Source: an uncultured Lachnospiraceae bacterium (GTDB lineage Bacteria; Bacillota; Clostridia; Lachnospirales; Lachnospiraceae). From it: a DNA stretch of 30,908 bases. Shown here piece by piece: positions 17,401 to 25,880 of this stretch (the stretch's first letter is position 1; each line of letters starts with the position of its first letter). Below the pieces are notes generated by a model, which saw nothing but the letters and a program-made list of their open reading frames with translations, was not told where the DNA came from and ran no database searches. The stretch lies in contig UQAW01000042.1 in NCBI GenBank assembly GCA_900539175.1, positions 1 to 30,908 of the forward strand. Direction: 5' to 3'. Position numbers and translations under genes: made by a program.

Positions 17401-19771
17401 CAAGTGTCACCATATTGGTTTCCGTCACCGTAAGCTGTTCTGTCACCGTAGTATTTTCCGGCGCCACCAGTGAGCCATTCGCAAATGTCCCGCCAGTTGC
17501 AGTCATTGTAACTCCCTTTGCGTTTTTTCCCTGCGCATTCATACCTATACCAGATACGGTTACATCATAAACTCCCGGTTCCAATGTAACACTGTAAGAA
17601 ATCGGTGATGTATTACCTCCAGTTGCACTTGTATATTTATCTGCCGCAGTTCCATTCTGTGTTACATGCCCTGTTGAACGCTTCCATACTCCATCGCCGT
17701 CCGGCGTCGCGTCACTCTCTTCATTCTTAAGCCGGGGTGCAAGTCCTGATTCTTTTACTGCTGTATGCGCTGCGGACGTCCGTGTACTATTCGTACCGCA
17801 GTCAATAAAATAAATCAGATTTTCCGGAATTACTTCAACGGTTGCCGTAACCACTGCATCTTTACCTGCAAGCTTTCCGGTTACCGTTACAGTATCATAT
17901 GCCTTTGCCTTTTCAAGCGCTTTGGTATCCGTCCATTCTACTGATACAGCAGCTTCATGACCTTCTTTCGTATAAACAGTTACTTTTTCAGGAAGGGAAG
18001 AAACATTTCCTTCCAGCGCTGCAATCGGTTTTGATAACTGCGGATCAAATTCCAATTCATCTTCTGGATATCCATACACCGTAAATTCCACAATGCCGTT
18101 CGCCCAGGATGCACTGTTCTTATTTATTACATTTGTAACGCCCAATACTTCCAGCTTTACATAACGATATGGTGTAGTGTCTTTTATAAAATTAGATTTC
18201 TCGCCAATTTGAATCAGCGGATTTTCCGTATTATCTGCGAGAACCGTCCAATTTTTATTATCCTTGGAACCGTAAACCTTAAAGGAATAACCACCATCGG
18301 ATCCACCCACATTTCTGAATAAGGCATCTGTCAGTGTCACAATCGAAGGCTGCTCCATATCCACAGTCAGTGTCATTGGAAGACTGGTACTTTTAAAATA
18401 ACTGCTGCCCACATCAGAAACACCATCTACTGCTTTATCCGCAGTATTCGTACCATCAACATTGGAACCTGTCACCGTTTTTCCTACAGACAAATTTTTG
18501 CCCGGCGATACCGGAATGAAATCACCGGCATCATTATAATAAAATGCCTGCCAGGATGTGCCTGTAACAATACCATCTTCGAGATTCAAGGGAATAAACC
18601 TTCCGCACCGCTCTGAAGCCGGTTCCGGCGGATTCCACTGACCCGACCATCTGTTTGCACACATCACATAATTTTTTGTTTCAGTACCCCATATTTTTAC
18701 GCCGCCGCTCTGAGCGCCGTAGGTCGCACTGTTTCCATACATCATAAGTTTTGCATCTGCCAGTCCTTTTACGGTCCTGGCAGCCATATATCCGCAGGCG
18801 GTGGGCATCCAACCATTGGTTCCGGATGAAAACAGGTAATACCATCCGTCTTTTTTCACCATCGCCGGGGCTTCTCTTCTCAGCCCCCTGGCAGTGATCA
18901 CACAACCGAACGATTCATCGATATCTGAAAAATCCTTTGTTAACTTGTATATTGCAAGATCGCTGTTATTATTGGTTGCCGAAAAAAGATATCCCTCGCC
19001 CGTACTCTTATCCGCATATACAGAGATATCCCTTGACTGATTCCCGAGCGGGCGAAACGGTCCCTTTGTGTTAAACTCACCGCCTGGTTTTCCGTAGATT
19101 GACACAACAGCCGCTTTCGTATAACCGCTTGGTCCTTCCGCATGAGCCCATAAAGTCACTGTACCGTCTGCTGCCTGTACCACATTCACTGATTCTGTGC
19201 GCCCGTCAGCCAATACCGGGAACTTATTCTGATCTGCAACATTTCGGGTGGCTCCCGTCCAGAGATCCTGCTCTGCCATCTGAATCCCGCCATGACCATT
19301 CGTGTAAGCCCAATACCGGTAAGGGTGTCCATTCGCTCCCACGATTGTCGAATTCCCGCCTGCATTGATCGAAGGATTTTCTTCATAAGAAAAATATTTC
19401 ATGTCATCAGTCTTTGTACGCGGAGATGCCGTCACACTTTTCGATGTCACCAGGACCTTATTGTCGGCATCCAGTGCCTCCACCTTATATGTGGCTTTTT
19501 CTGTTATATCATAATCTGACCACACATTCGCCGGTCCGTCCTGAATCACCTTGCCATCCCTGTACAGGCGGTAATTTACCGCACCATCCACATGATTCCA
19601 CATCAACTTGTAAGATGATGTAGTCGTCTGTCCCGACAGTAAAAACGGCGTTGCGGACATCACAAGATTGTCCGCTGCTTTTACTCTCAAAGGCGTGACA
19701 AACAATATCCCAATCATTACCGCCATGCAAAACAATACCCCTTGTCTCACTATCTTTTCTGCTACCTTCAT
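14483..19771 (-). CDS. secreted SLH-anchored protein with two GH43-like propellers, discoidin and LamG modules
   Basis: A 1,762-aa surface enzyme, probably acting on galactans. A signal peptide (1-32) and Fn3-like module (36-116) precede a GH43-like five-bladed propeller (about 125-415). Then come a discoidin/CBM32 module (425-567), an Ig-like module (578-648) and a carbohydrate-binding beta-sandwich (652-812). A second GH43-like propeller (about 822-1115) resembles exo-beta-1,3-galactanases (HGGNILVHGGRYYWVGEY; ERPKLIYNEKTKEFVLWAH). A second CBM32 (1128-1272), LamG (1276-1480), Big-type Ig domain (1493-1565) and three SLH domains (about 1576-1762) follow. Both propellers keep an aligned Glu (E193, E898) and a REAPA motif (299-303, 1003-1007), so neither is plainly dead. 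The start at 19771 has an AGGAGA site; the nearby upstream ATG runs into a stop at once. The exact GH43 subfamily is uncertain. Confidence 0.85.
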   Translation of the reverse strand: MKVAEKIVRQGVLFCMAVMIGILFVTPLRVKAADNLVMSATPFLLSGQTTTSSYKLMWNHVDGAVNYRLYRDGKVIQDGPANVWSDYDITEKATYKVEALDADNKVLVTSKSVTASPRTKTDDMKYFSYEENPSINAGGNSTIVGANGHPYRYWAYTNGHGGIQMAEQDLWTGATRNVADQNKFPVLADGRTESVNVVQAADGTVTLWAHAEGPSGYTKAAVVSIYGKPGGEFNTKGPFRPLGNQSRDISVYADKSTGEGYLFSATNNNSDLAIYKLTKDFSDIDESFGCVITARGLRREAPAMVKKDGWYYLFSSGTNGWMPTACGYMAARTVKGLADAKLMMYGNSATYGAQSGGVKIWGTETKNYVMCANRWSGQWNPPEPASERCGRFIPLNLEDGIVTGTSWQAFYYNDAGDFIPVSPGKNLSVGKTVTGSNVDGTNTADKAVDGVSDVGSSYFKSTSLPMTLTVDMEQPSIVTLTDALFRNVGGSDGGYSFKVYGSKDNKNWTVLADNTENPLIQIGEKSNFIKDTTPYRYVKLEVLGVTNVINKNSASWANGIVEFTVYGYPEDELEFDPQLSKPIAALEGNVSSLPEKVTVYTKEGHEAAVSVEWTDTKALEKAKAYDTVTVTGKLAGKDAVVTATVEVIPENLIYFIDCGTNSTRTSAAHTAVKESGLAPRLKNEESDATPDGDGVWKRSTGHVTQNGTAADKYTSATGGNTSPISYSVTLEPGVYDVTVSGIGMNAQGKNAKGVTMTATGGTFANGSLVAPENTTVTEQLTVTETNMVTLDMKGAEDGTNAGISFLGIALHPEKNKVSSIKNGELWYDDQENVIQGHGGNILVHGGRYYWVGEYKNNANFSGIALYSSDDLMNWKFENMILTPETPDEDGTIGFCTIERPKLIYNEKTKEFVLWAHWENGKNYSESKLIVAKSKTVNGDYEFVKRFNPLGNRSLDFTIYNDTEAGQAYIVSASGHNMWLYPLTEDYLDVKEEGAYLFFENQGREAPALVKAGDYYVFISSGQSGWYPNQSMYSYTKDITDPAGWSELKNIGNNSTFYSQPTNIAVIGNQYVYMGDRWKPGALGNSTYVWLPLNIQTSDNGVELSMKYIREWAFDVASHEFTVPQSMLLSEGRTVKVSSTGAEGHGAEQALDGIDDTDKTWGNNNYYKPSSDTLPFTYEIDLGGECDLSGIDLATRLCNGSEAYYQYIVEGSNDRTEWTKILDESQNTVVGFRSNAVSGSYRYVRLTVTGVKNVHNNNSAMWASGLVEVKVYGTPKVLADFDFDDETSGFTSVNANAAGAHALQASYNKANGKALYLDGTAANFLTVTDKNGGSLLTGSEELTISFEAKPDSTATNWLFYAAPNEKEQSYQKENYIGVLMKGGTITAERYKNNGSRPQNPSAAVGNSWTKVDIVVRKDKTEIYINGIKQSEMTSTYSLSDILGDNSILYIGKANWGTGEYYKGLIDNYKIISYAMTADQIKAAMPQDIMAELEALEITAPTKMQYEAGEDLNLDGMKVAAKYSDGTTEEVPVEDCKISGYDKNKVGKQTVTVTYEGAQAVFTVTVKEKEEPIVPERPFVDVDKDTGEWYYDAVYYNYDRGIIQGVDKTHFEPTTSLERGQFAVMLYRMNDMPEVSYEEKFKDVASGNWYTDAIMWTAGTGVVTGYADGSGTFGPADKILREQMAVMMYRYAQFKGCDVSESAEFSKFTDAASVSGYAKDAMAWAVGAGILTGKDGGTKLDPQGEASRAECAVILKRFLEKYAL

Positions 19772-19810
19772 CCCATCTCTTCTCTCCTTTTTTTCTTTTG
19801 TTTTATTTTT

Positions 19811-19980
19811 GGCGATTGCGAAACTTTAGCTTTTTAAATAAGCTGTGGGTATGTGTATAACTTTTCAAAATCTCATTAATTATAATAATCATTCCTGGTT
19901 TAGAGTCTGAAAAGCCAATAACTTCGTTTGAAATTTTAAAAATTATCCACACCAACAGCATTTCGAGTTTCGCAATCGCC
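19811..19980. repeat. 170-bp terminal-inverted-repeat element with DnaA-box matches
   Basis: Exact 15-bp inverted repeats (GGCGATTGCGAAACT at 19811-19825, its complement at 19966-19980) bound 170 bp of AT-rich DNA. The inner flanks also align as diverged inverted copies. Two sequences match the DnaA box TTATNCACA: TGTGTATAA at 19852-19860 (reverse) and TTATCCACA at 19943-19951 (forward). There is no coding capacity and no clear target-site duplication. It lies just upstream of the GH43 gene and may carry its promoter (TATAAT-like at about 19878-19885 on the minus strand, with no good -35). MITE-like origin is inference. Confidence 0.7.
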
Positions 19981-20082
19981 TGTTTTGTTCTATAATTGTA
20001 TTGATTTTTCCCAAAATTTACAATGTATTATTTCTCTTTTTTTTGTCTTATTTTCGACAAGAAAATTAACAAAAAAAACTGA

Positions 20083-20240
20083 GATGTCCAATCTGCACTT
20101 CCAGATTCCCTTTTCCATCTGCCGCTGTAGTCGTCCGAATCCTATTAGCTGTAATCACCCGGACCATACAGCCATCCGAACGCTCCGTGCTTTAATTCCA
20201 GCTGTGTATCAGTTGCCATATCTACAGTCATTGTGGGCAC
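20083..20240 (-). pseudogene. relic of a paralogue of the GH-A SLH enzyme gene
   Basis: Translation of the minus strand gives VPTMTVDMATDTQLELKHGA followed by FGWLYGPGDYS and a stop. This matches residues 40-69 of the GH-A protein at 26061-30755 (LPTLTVDMKPDTQRELKHGA and onward). Directly downstream, in another frame, it reads IRTTTAADGKGNLEVQIGH, matching residues 1211-1229 of the same protein. The roughly 1,140 codons between these segments are gone. There is no signal sequence or SLH part. The DNA similarity to 30,555-30,645 and 27,069-27,140 is obvious by eye. This is a decayed, internally deleted copy. Confidence 0.8.
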
Positions 20241-20294
20241 TGGATAAATTGATTACAAGCAATATACACAAATAACAATCAGGATAATCTTTAA

Positions 20295-20335
20295 AAAAAT
20301 AAGTTGGTCACTTTTTAAATGACCAACTTATTTTT
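20295..20335 (-). terminator. intrinsic terminator downstream of the GH127 gene
   Basis: A perfect 16-bp stem (20295-20310 with 20320-20335, TGACCAACTTATTTTT arm) encloses a 9-nt loop with A/T tails on both sides. It lies 108 bases past the GH127 gene stop and only a base or two from the stop of the small relic frame upstream. Confidence 0.85.
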
Positions 20336-20438
20336 AACCAAAACTGTTCCTTCGATATATGTCCGCATACTGCAGAACTTCACCTAACATTTGCTTTCCT
20401 GACAGAACAAAGCGCTGATTACAGACATATCCCTCAAA
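20334..20438 (-). pseudogene. possible 3' remnant of a lost gene
   Basis: An open frame of about 34 codons reads NKEFEGYVCNQRFVLSGKQM and continues to a stop at the edge of the terminator stem. It has no plausible start and no ribosome site. A stop next to a terminator is typical of a genuine gene end, so it may be the tail of a deleted gene. The family is not recognised. Confidence 0.25.
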
Positions 20439-20442
20439 TTCT

Positions 20443-23400
20443 TTATTTCACATACAATTCCATAAATCTCTGAATAATAACCGCACATTCTGCGCGGGTT
20501 GCAGTGTTGCCGGGATCAAGAAGCTTTTCCTGCAATTTTCCGGTAATTATTCCATTCCCAACAGCCCACTGCATGGCGTCTTTCGCAAACAGACTTACGC
20601 TTTTGGCATCCGCAAACTTACTGAGATCGGCTTTCCTGCCTGTGTCAGCCTTCAGATAACCCGCATAGCGATACATCATAACCGTCATCTCCTCACGGGT
20701 TGCTCCATCGGCAGGTCTGAACATTCCGCTTTCACTTTCGGATACAATTCCATGATTGTATGCCCAGAGAACTGCTTTTGTATACCATTCCCCTTCCTCA
20801 ACATCACGGAACACTGGTTTATATTCTACATCCGGTGAGCCTTCGATCCGGTACAGAATCGTCACAAGCTGTGCGCGTGAAAGTGATTCGCCGGGACCGA
20901 ACGTTGTCTTATCCAAACCTGTCATTAAGCCCTTAAAATAATTATAGGACACCGCATCATAGAACCACGCATGCTCCTCATGATCGGCCATAACATCTTT
21001 ATATGGAAGCTCTGGTTTCTGTATAATTTCTTCTTTTACGGTCACCGTATACTCTGCAGTATATGTACCTTCACTGTTGGTCACAGTAAGTAACAGTGTT
21101 GCAGTTCCCGGTTTCACACCTTTCACGGTTACCGCTTTTGTCTCTTTACCATTTACAATTTCAACACTGTCCCCATCCTTTACTGACCATTCGTAAGAAT
21201 GATTCGTTACACCGGACTCCATTACCACCTTTGCGGCAAACTCTGCAGTTTCATCCGGAACAATCTCATTCTTATCAGCACTGATTGCCACGGAAGAGCC
21301 GCTTGCCTTCGTCCAGATCAGCATCTTACTGGAACTATTCTGTCCCTGAACCCCATTATCTCCACGGTTATTCCATGCATAATACGGAACTGCCTGAAGC
21401 TTCGCTTCCTTCATGGTTTCCCCGTCCTTATAAAGTACATCACCTGTAATCTCCATGACACCATTCAACAGATCATTCTTATATTCTGCCTGTAAATCAG
21501 CGTCCCGGGGAATCACAAAGTTCAATGGATTAAAATTATTAATTCCTGCATTTAACTGTGCATTTCCTGCTTTTTCCATACAATAAACAACCGGCCCGCG
21601 TTCCAATGCAATTCTGCCTGTATTTGTCGTCACATTTGAGTTTGCCTCAGTCTTTCTTATTTCCATTGGCATATCAATTTTAACAACATCGCCAGACTTC
21701 CACTTGCGGTTAATTGCAACATATCCTTTTTCTGCTTTTGTAGTTTCTTTTTTGCCATTTACCGTAATCACTGTTTCTTTGTTATTCTGTTCTTCTACCC
21801 ACCCAGGAATACGGATATTCATGGTAAATTCTTTTTCCTGTTCCGGGCTTACAGTAAGCTGTACCGCCCCATCCCATGGATACTGTGTTTCCTGCTTCAA
21901 CTCTACATTTGTTCCGTCTACATTTACATTTCCGGTGCTGCCCACATATAGATTTACAAACACCTTGTCACCATGTACCGTATACATGTATTCACTCAAC
22001 TTTGCAAGGGTTCTCATCAGATTCGGAGGACAACATGCACATGCAAACCAGTCAGAACGCGGATTTCCATTGGATACTTCCAAAAGGGAATTATAATAGA
22101 ATTTATCACCTGTCAGATTGGTACCGGCGAGGATACTGTTGTACAACGTTCTCTCTACCACATCTGCATATTTTGCGTCTTCATGTACCAGATTCATTCT
22201 CTGATTCCAGTTCGCAAGCGCAATGGAAGCACAGGTTTCACAATAAGATCCATTATTGGGAAGCTCATAATCTCCACCGAAATCTTCTCCATGACTTGCC
22301 ACACCGATTCCGCCTGTGATATAAGTCTTTCTGTTTGCAACAGAATCCCATATACGATCCATTGTGTTCAGATAAGCCTCCCTGTCAGGATCATCCTTCG
22401 GAAGCAGGGTCGCCAGATCCGTTACACCTGCATAGAAATAGCATGCACGTACGGCATGTCCCACGCCGTTGGTTTCCTCCTTAATCGGTCTTGCATCCTG
22501 AGAATAATCATTTCCTTTATAGCCGCTCTCTCTTAAGGATGCGCTTTCACCTCTTCTGTCAACCATAAGCTTTGCCGTATCAATATACTTCTGTCCGGCT
22601 CCTTCACCCTCATACTCTTCTACCAGTTTTGCCAGCTTCACCAATGCAAGTTCAATTTCCTCATGTCCGGGTACCTCGTGCCGCGTTCCTTCCGGACCAA
22701 ATAAAGACACAATTTCATCCGCAAATCGTTTTCCCACAACGTACAGGCTGTAATCCGGGTCACCGATTCCTTCCCTGTAACGTGTATAAGCAACAACTCC
22801 CTCGAAGAAGTGTCCCGCATTGTACATCTCATGGTTTGCGAAAGATCTCCACCGGTGCGTCCCCTGAGCGGTACCGCCGGCTGTAGTTCTGGCCCGCAGT
22901 GTAAAATGTGTATTGATATATCCGTCCGCATACTGCACCTGCTCAATCATAGAGATCCACTCTGCAAGTTTTGCCTCCAGCTTTTCTCTCTGCGCCGCCA
23001 ACTCCGGATCTGTATCTTCATGAATTACAGAAAGCGTATAAGAAATTGCCTCAATACTTTTGTAAATATCTGAATCCTGGAACACATACCCCTGGAAGTC
23101 ATTATACGGCTCTCCATTTAACTTCTTAATTGCATTCTTAAAGTTTGGTTCTCCTCCTGAGGGCTTTGCAATCTGCTCAAGTGCTGCATTCAATGAATTG
23201 ACTGCATTTACCTTCTGCTTCGGATTCCAGAACCCATCTGTCAGCTGAACATTCTCAAAGGTAACCGTACTGTTCGCCACCGGTGCCACTACGTTGGCAT
23301 TTACCTTAACTTTAGCCGTTGCCTCAAACTTCTCGCCGTTTGATTCAACTGTACCCTTCACTTCAAAAGTGGTTCCGGCCTTGTCCGCAGCGTATAAGGA

Positions 23401-25680
23401 TGGATCCACAGTTTCCCATGTAACCGGAACCAACTTGGAATTAAATGTTTCACCAAAATCAAAATCCGGTTTCGTGGAGCTCTTCAGCGACGGAGTAGCC
23501 TCATCAAACGTCAGCCCGTTGGCAACCACTGTTTTGGGAAGAATCGGCGCCTTTCCTGCCGCCGTTGCCGTAACATACTCGTCAATACTTGCAATTCCGT
23601 CTACTTTAATGTTGAAGCTTGTAGTTCTCGTTACCGTCTGCCCGCCTTCCTTATGAGAAACACTCAACTGCAGAACTCCGGTACCAATTGCTTTTGCCTG
23701 TAACTTTACACTTTCTTTGTTCGCATCACCAATAATGGCAATACTGTTTTCCGATCCCTCTGCAACAGACCAGGCATAGCTCAAGTCTGAAAGTCCCTGA
23801 GGAAGACCATCTGCAAAATAAGAAGGTTCAGTTCCCTTCTGAATTGTGGAATTTCCGGTAATTTGCGCAGCAACCAATTCATTCCACTCTGCAGTCATTT
23901 TCTCTCCGAAGACTTCCCATTCACCAATACCGATGCCATTTGATCCACTGCCATTACGGTCAACGGTAAGACGTAATTTTGTTGTTTTAACCGGTTCATT
24001 AAACGTCACCGTATTCCAATAACGATTATTTCCATTCAGGTAAGAAGCGGGAGTATCGGAAGCTTTTCCATCCGATCCATATTTCACGCCTACGGAAGAT
24101 ACTGCTTCACCGTTTTCATCTGTCATATTCTTAATTTCCACCCAGGTATCCGTACTGTGGTCATAATATTCCGCTTTACAGTTCTTCGGGAAGGTTACAT
24201 TTCCGGACGCCGCAAGAGTTCCGTTATCTGCCCACCACATAACACGTGTACCTTTTATTTCATAAGGAACATCCCAGGTCAGCATAACCGACAACGGATA
24301 GTTCTCACTGCTGTTCCATGTGTTCCATGAAGTCGATGCACCGGATGCAAGCGCACCATTATTTACATTTGCAACCGGCGTATTTGCAGAATTCGCAGAT
24401 GCCTTTGCTGTTCTCGCAATATTTTCCATTGTTTCCAGACTGCTGTCTATCTTCTCGCCGAAAACCTCCAGTTCTCCGATTCCAATTCCGTTTGATCCAC
24501 TTCCGTTGCGGTTTACAAGCAGACGGAGCTGTTTTGTTCGAATTGGAGTTTTCAGGGAAACGCCATTCCAGTAACGGTTATTTCCGTTCGTATAACCTTC
24601 GGGCGTTGCAGAAGCTTCCTCCTCCGAGCCATACTTTACGCCTACAGACTCTGTGTCTGCTCCCGTCTCATCTATCAGATCCGTAATATCCACCCACTGT
24701 TTGGAACGGCTGTTATAATACTGAAGCTCACAGCTCTTTGGAAATGTTACATTTCCATTCGCAGTAAGCGTTCCATTGTCTGCCCACCACATAACACGCA
24801 AACTGGAAATCTCATATTCATCCTTCCAAGTTAATGTAAGCGGCGTCGGATATTCCAAATCCCCGCTGCTTTTCCAGGTGTTCCATGTGGTAGAGGAGTC
24901 ACTGGCAAGTCTGCCGTCATTCACATTAGCTGCCGCTGTACCGTTATTTACATAGTCCGCTTCTGCTACTGCAGCAGGAGCAATATTCTCACCGGTTCCT
25001 ACCGGAGCAACTCCAAATACCTCCCATTCACTGATGCCGATACCATTGGTAGCGGAACCATTGCGGTCCACCAACAACCGGAGGCTTTTTGTCCGGATCT
25101 TTCTGGAAAAATTCACGTAGTTCCAATACTGATTATTGCCGTTAATTCCATTATTGGAACTGGTATCGACTTTCACGCCGACCTCGTCGACGGTCTGCGC
25201 ATTTTCATCCGTCATTCCTGTAATTGTCTGCCATTCGCCATTCTCATTCTGATACTGCACTTTACAGCTCTTCGGAAATGTTACATTATCGTTTTTGTTA
25301 AGTGTTGCATTATCCGCCCACCAGATTACACGCATTCCGGACAGGTCATACTCGTGATCCCAGGTCAGCGCGATCGGAAGGGGATATGTATTGCTGCCGG
25401 TATTTCCCCATGTATTCCAGGTTGTTGCCGGAGAGCCGTCTGCCAGCTTGCCATCGTTCACCCTGGAAGGGCTTACATTTCCGTTCGGATTCGTATATAA
25501 CGCTTCCGCCACTGCTTTGGGCGCAATATTACTCTCCGTCCCGGCCGCCCTTTCCTTAATTTTCGCATCTGCCTCGACCGTATCAGCTTCCCTTTCGGGT
25601 GCGCCATATACGACATTTCCCGAAAACATAGAAACTGCCATTGTCAAAGACAACAGCATTGCAATAATTCGCTTTTTCAT
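20443..25680 (-). CDS. secreted SLH-anchored GH127 beta-L-arabinofuranosidase with three discoidin-like modules
   Basis: A 1,745-aa surface enzyme predicted to release beta-L-arabinofuranose, as on hydroxyproline-linked arabinans of extensins. After a signal peptide (1-27) come three tandem homologous discoidin-like modules (about 51-223, 232-408, 420-592), Ig-like modules (about 603-796), the GH127 domain (about 806-1370), a Big-type Ig module (about 1470-1555) and three SLH domains (about 1558-1745). The zinc/thiolate site of Bifidobacterium HypBA1 (E322, E338, C340, C417, C418) maps to E1132, E1148, C1150, C1216 and C1217 with identical spacing at the first three, within GEDFGGDYE, CETC and ACCPPN. 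The enzyme is therefore probably active. The ATG at 25680 is chosen because the in-frame ATG at 25698 overlaps the AGGAAGG ribosome site. The gene has its own promoter and terminator. Confidence 0.9.
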   Translation of the reverse strand: MKKRIIAMLLSLTMAVSMFSGNVVYGAPEREADTVEADAKIKERAAGTESNIAPKAVAEALYTNPNGNVSPSRVNDGKLADGSPATTWNTWGNTGSNTYPLPIALTWDHEYDLSGMRVIWWADNATLNKNDNVTFPKSCKVQYQNENGEWQTITGMTDENAQTVDEVGVKVDTSSNNGINGNNQYWNYVNFSRKIRTKSLRLLVDRNGSATNGIGISEWEVFGVAPVGTGENIAPAAVAEADYVNNGTAAANVNDGRLASDSSTTWNTWKSSGDLEYPTPLTLTWKDEYEISSLRVMWWADNGTLTANGNVTFPKSCELQYYNSRSKQWVDITDLIDETGADTESVGVKYGSEEEASATPEGYTNGNNRYWNGVSLKTPIRTKQLRLLVNRNGSGSNGIGIGELEVFGEKIDSSLETMENIARTAKASANSANTPVANVNNGALASGASTSWNTWNSSENYPLSVMLTWDVPYEIKGTRVMWWADNGTLAASGNVTFPKNCKAEYYDHSTDTWVEIKNMTDENGEAVSSVGVKYGSDGKASDTPASYLNGNNRYWNTVTFNEPVKTTKLRLTVDRNGSGSNGIGIGEWEVFGEKMTAEWNELVAAQITGNSTIQKGTEPSYFADGLPQGLSDLSYAWSVAEGSENSIAIIGDANKESVKLQAKAIGTGVLQLSVSHKEGGQTVTRTTSFNIKVDGIASIDEYVTATAAGKAPILPKTVVANGLTFDEATPSLKSSTKPDFDFGETFNSKLVPVTWETVDPSLYAADKAGTTFEVKGTVESNGEKFEATAKVKVNANVVAPVANSTVTFENVQLTDGFWNPKQKVNAVNSLNAALEQIAKPSGGEPNFKNAIKKLNGEPYNDFQGYVFQDSDIYKSIEAISYTLSVIHEDTDPELAAQREKLEAKLAEWISMIEQVQYADGYINTHFTLRARTTAGGTAQGTHRWRSFANHEMYNAGHFFEGVVAYTRYREGIGDPDYSLYVVGKRFADEIVSLFGPEGTRHEVPGHEEIELALVKLAKLVEEYEGEGAGQKYIDTAKLMVDRRGESASLRESGYKGNDYSQDARPIKEETNGVGHAVRACYFYAGVTDLATLLPKDDPDREAYLNTMDRIWDSVANRKTYITGGIGVASHGEDFGGDYELPNNGSYCETCASIALANWNQRMNLVHEDAKYADVVERTLYNSILAGTNLTGDKFYYNSLLEVSNGNPRSDWFACACCPPNLMRTLAKLSEYMYTVHGDKVFVNLYVGSTGNVNVDGTNVELKQETQYPWDGAVQLTVSPEQEKEFTMNIRIPGWVEEQNNKETVITVNGKKETTKAEKGYVAINRKWKSGDVVKIDMPMEIRKTEANSNVTTNTGRIALERGPVVYCMEKAGNAQLNAGINNFNPLNFVIPRDADLQAEYKNDLLNGVMEITGDVLYKDGETMKEAKLQAVPYYAWNNRGDNGVQGQNSSSKMLIWTKASGSSVAISADKNEIVPDETAEFAAKVVMESGVTNHSYEWSVKDGDSVEIVNGKETKAVTVKGVKPGTATLLLTVTNSEGTYTAEYTVTVKEEIIQKPELPYKDVMADHEEHAWFYDAVSYNYFKGLMTGLDKTTFGPGESLSRAQLVTILYRIEGSPDVEYKPVFRDVEEGEWYTKAVLWAYNHGIVSESESGMFRPADGATREEMTVMMYRYAGYLKADTGRKADLSKFADAKSVSLFAKDAMQWAVGNGIITGKLQEKLLDPGNTATRAECAVIIQRFMELYVK
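23905..25530 (-). repeat. three tandem coding repeats (discoidin-like modules) in the GH127 gene
   Basis: Three copies, about 25530-25012, 24987-24457 and 24423-23905, each encode a module starting NIA and ending with an NGIGIxEWEVFG-like strand. Shared landmarks are WNTW, VMWWADNGTL, NVTFPKxC and NGNNRYWN. Copies 2 and 3 are most alike. They are probably carbohydrate-binding (CBM32-like) and arose by internal duplication. Confidence 0.85.
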
Positions 25681-25686
25681 AGATTT

Positions 25687-25693
25687 CCTTCCT
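25687..25693 (-). promoter_or_regulatory. ribosome binding site that sets the GH127 gene start
   Basis: AGGAAGG lies 6 bases before the ATG at 25680 and overlaps the reading frame of the alternative ATG at 25698. The shorter start also puts MKKR directly before the hydrophobic signal-peptide core. Confidence 0.75.
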
Positions 25694-25847
25694 TTCATAT
25701 AAATAACTTCTCGGAATTAGGATACTTTCGTGTCCATTTTTCTCAGATTTCTTTTCCTACACGATATTCAGTTATCAAGTTTTGATTGGAATCCCATTCG
25801 TTAAAATTCCGAAAAATTATTTTATTTTGTAGCACGTTCAGCACACA

Positions 25848-25876
25848 ATTATACCATATCATTTTCGAAAGGACAA
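25848..25876 (-). promoter_or_regulatory. candidate promoter of the GH127 gene
   Basis: The minus strand has TTGTCC (25871-25876), a 17-bp spacer and TATAAT (25848-25853), the latter within TGGTATAAT. This predicts a leader of about 160 bases before the ATG. The long leader has no recognised riboswitch. No consensus catabolite-repression site was found. Confidence 0.55.
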
Positions 25877-25880
25877 AAAT

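Noticed and set aside
19811..19980. Chromosomal replication origin
   Set aside because: Two DnaA-box matches are too few, and no dnaA, dnaN or box cluster is nearby.
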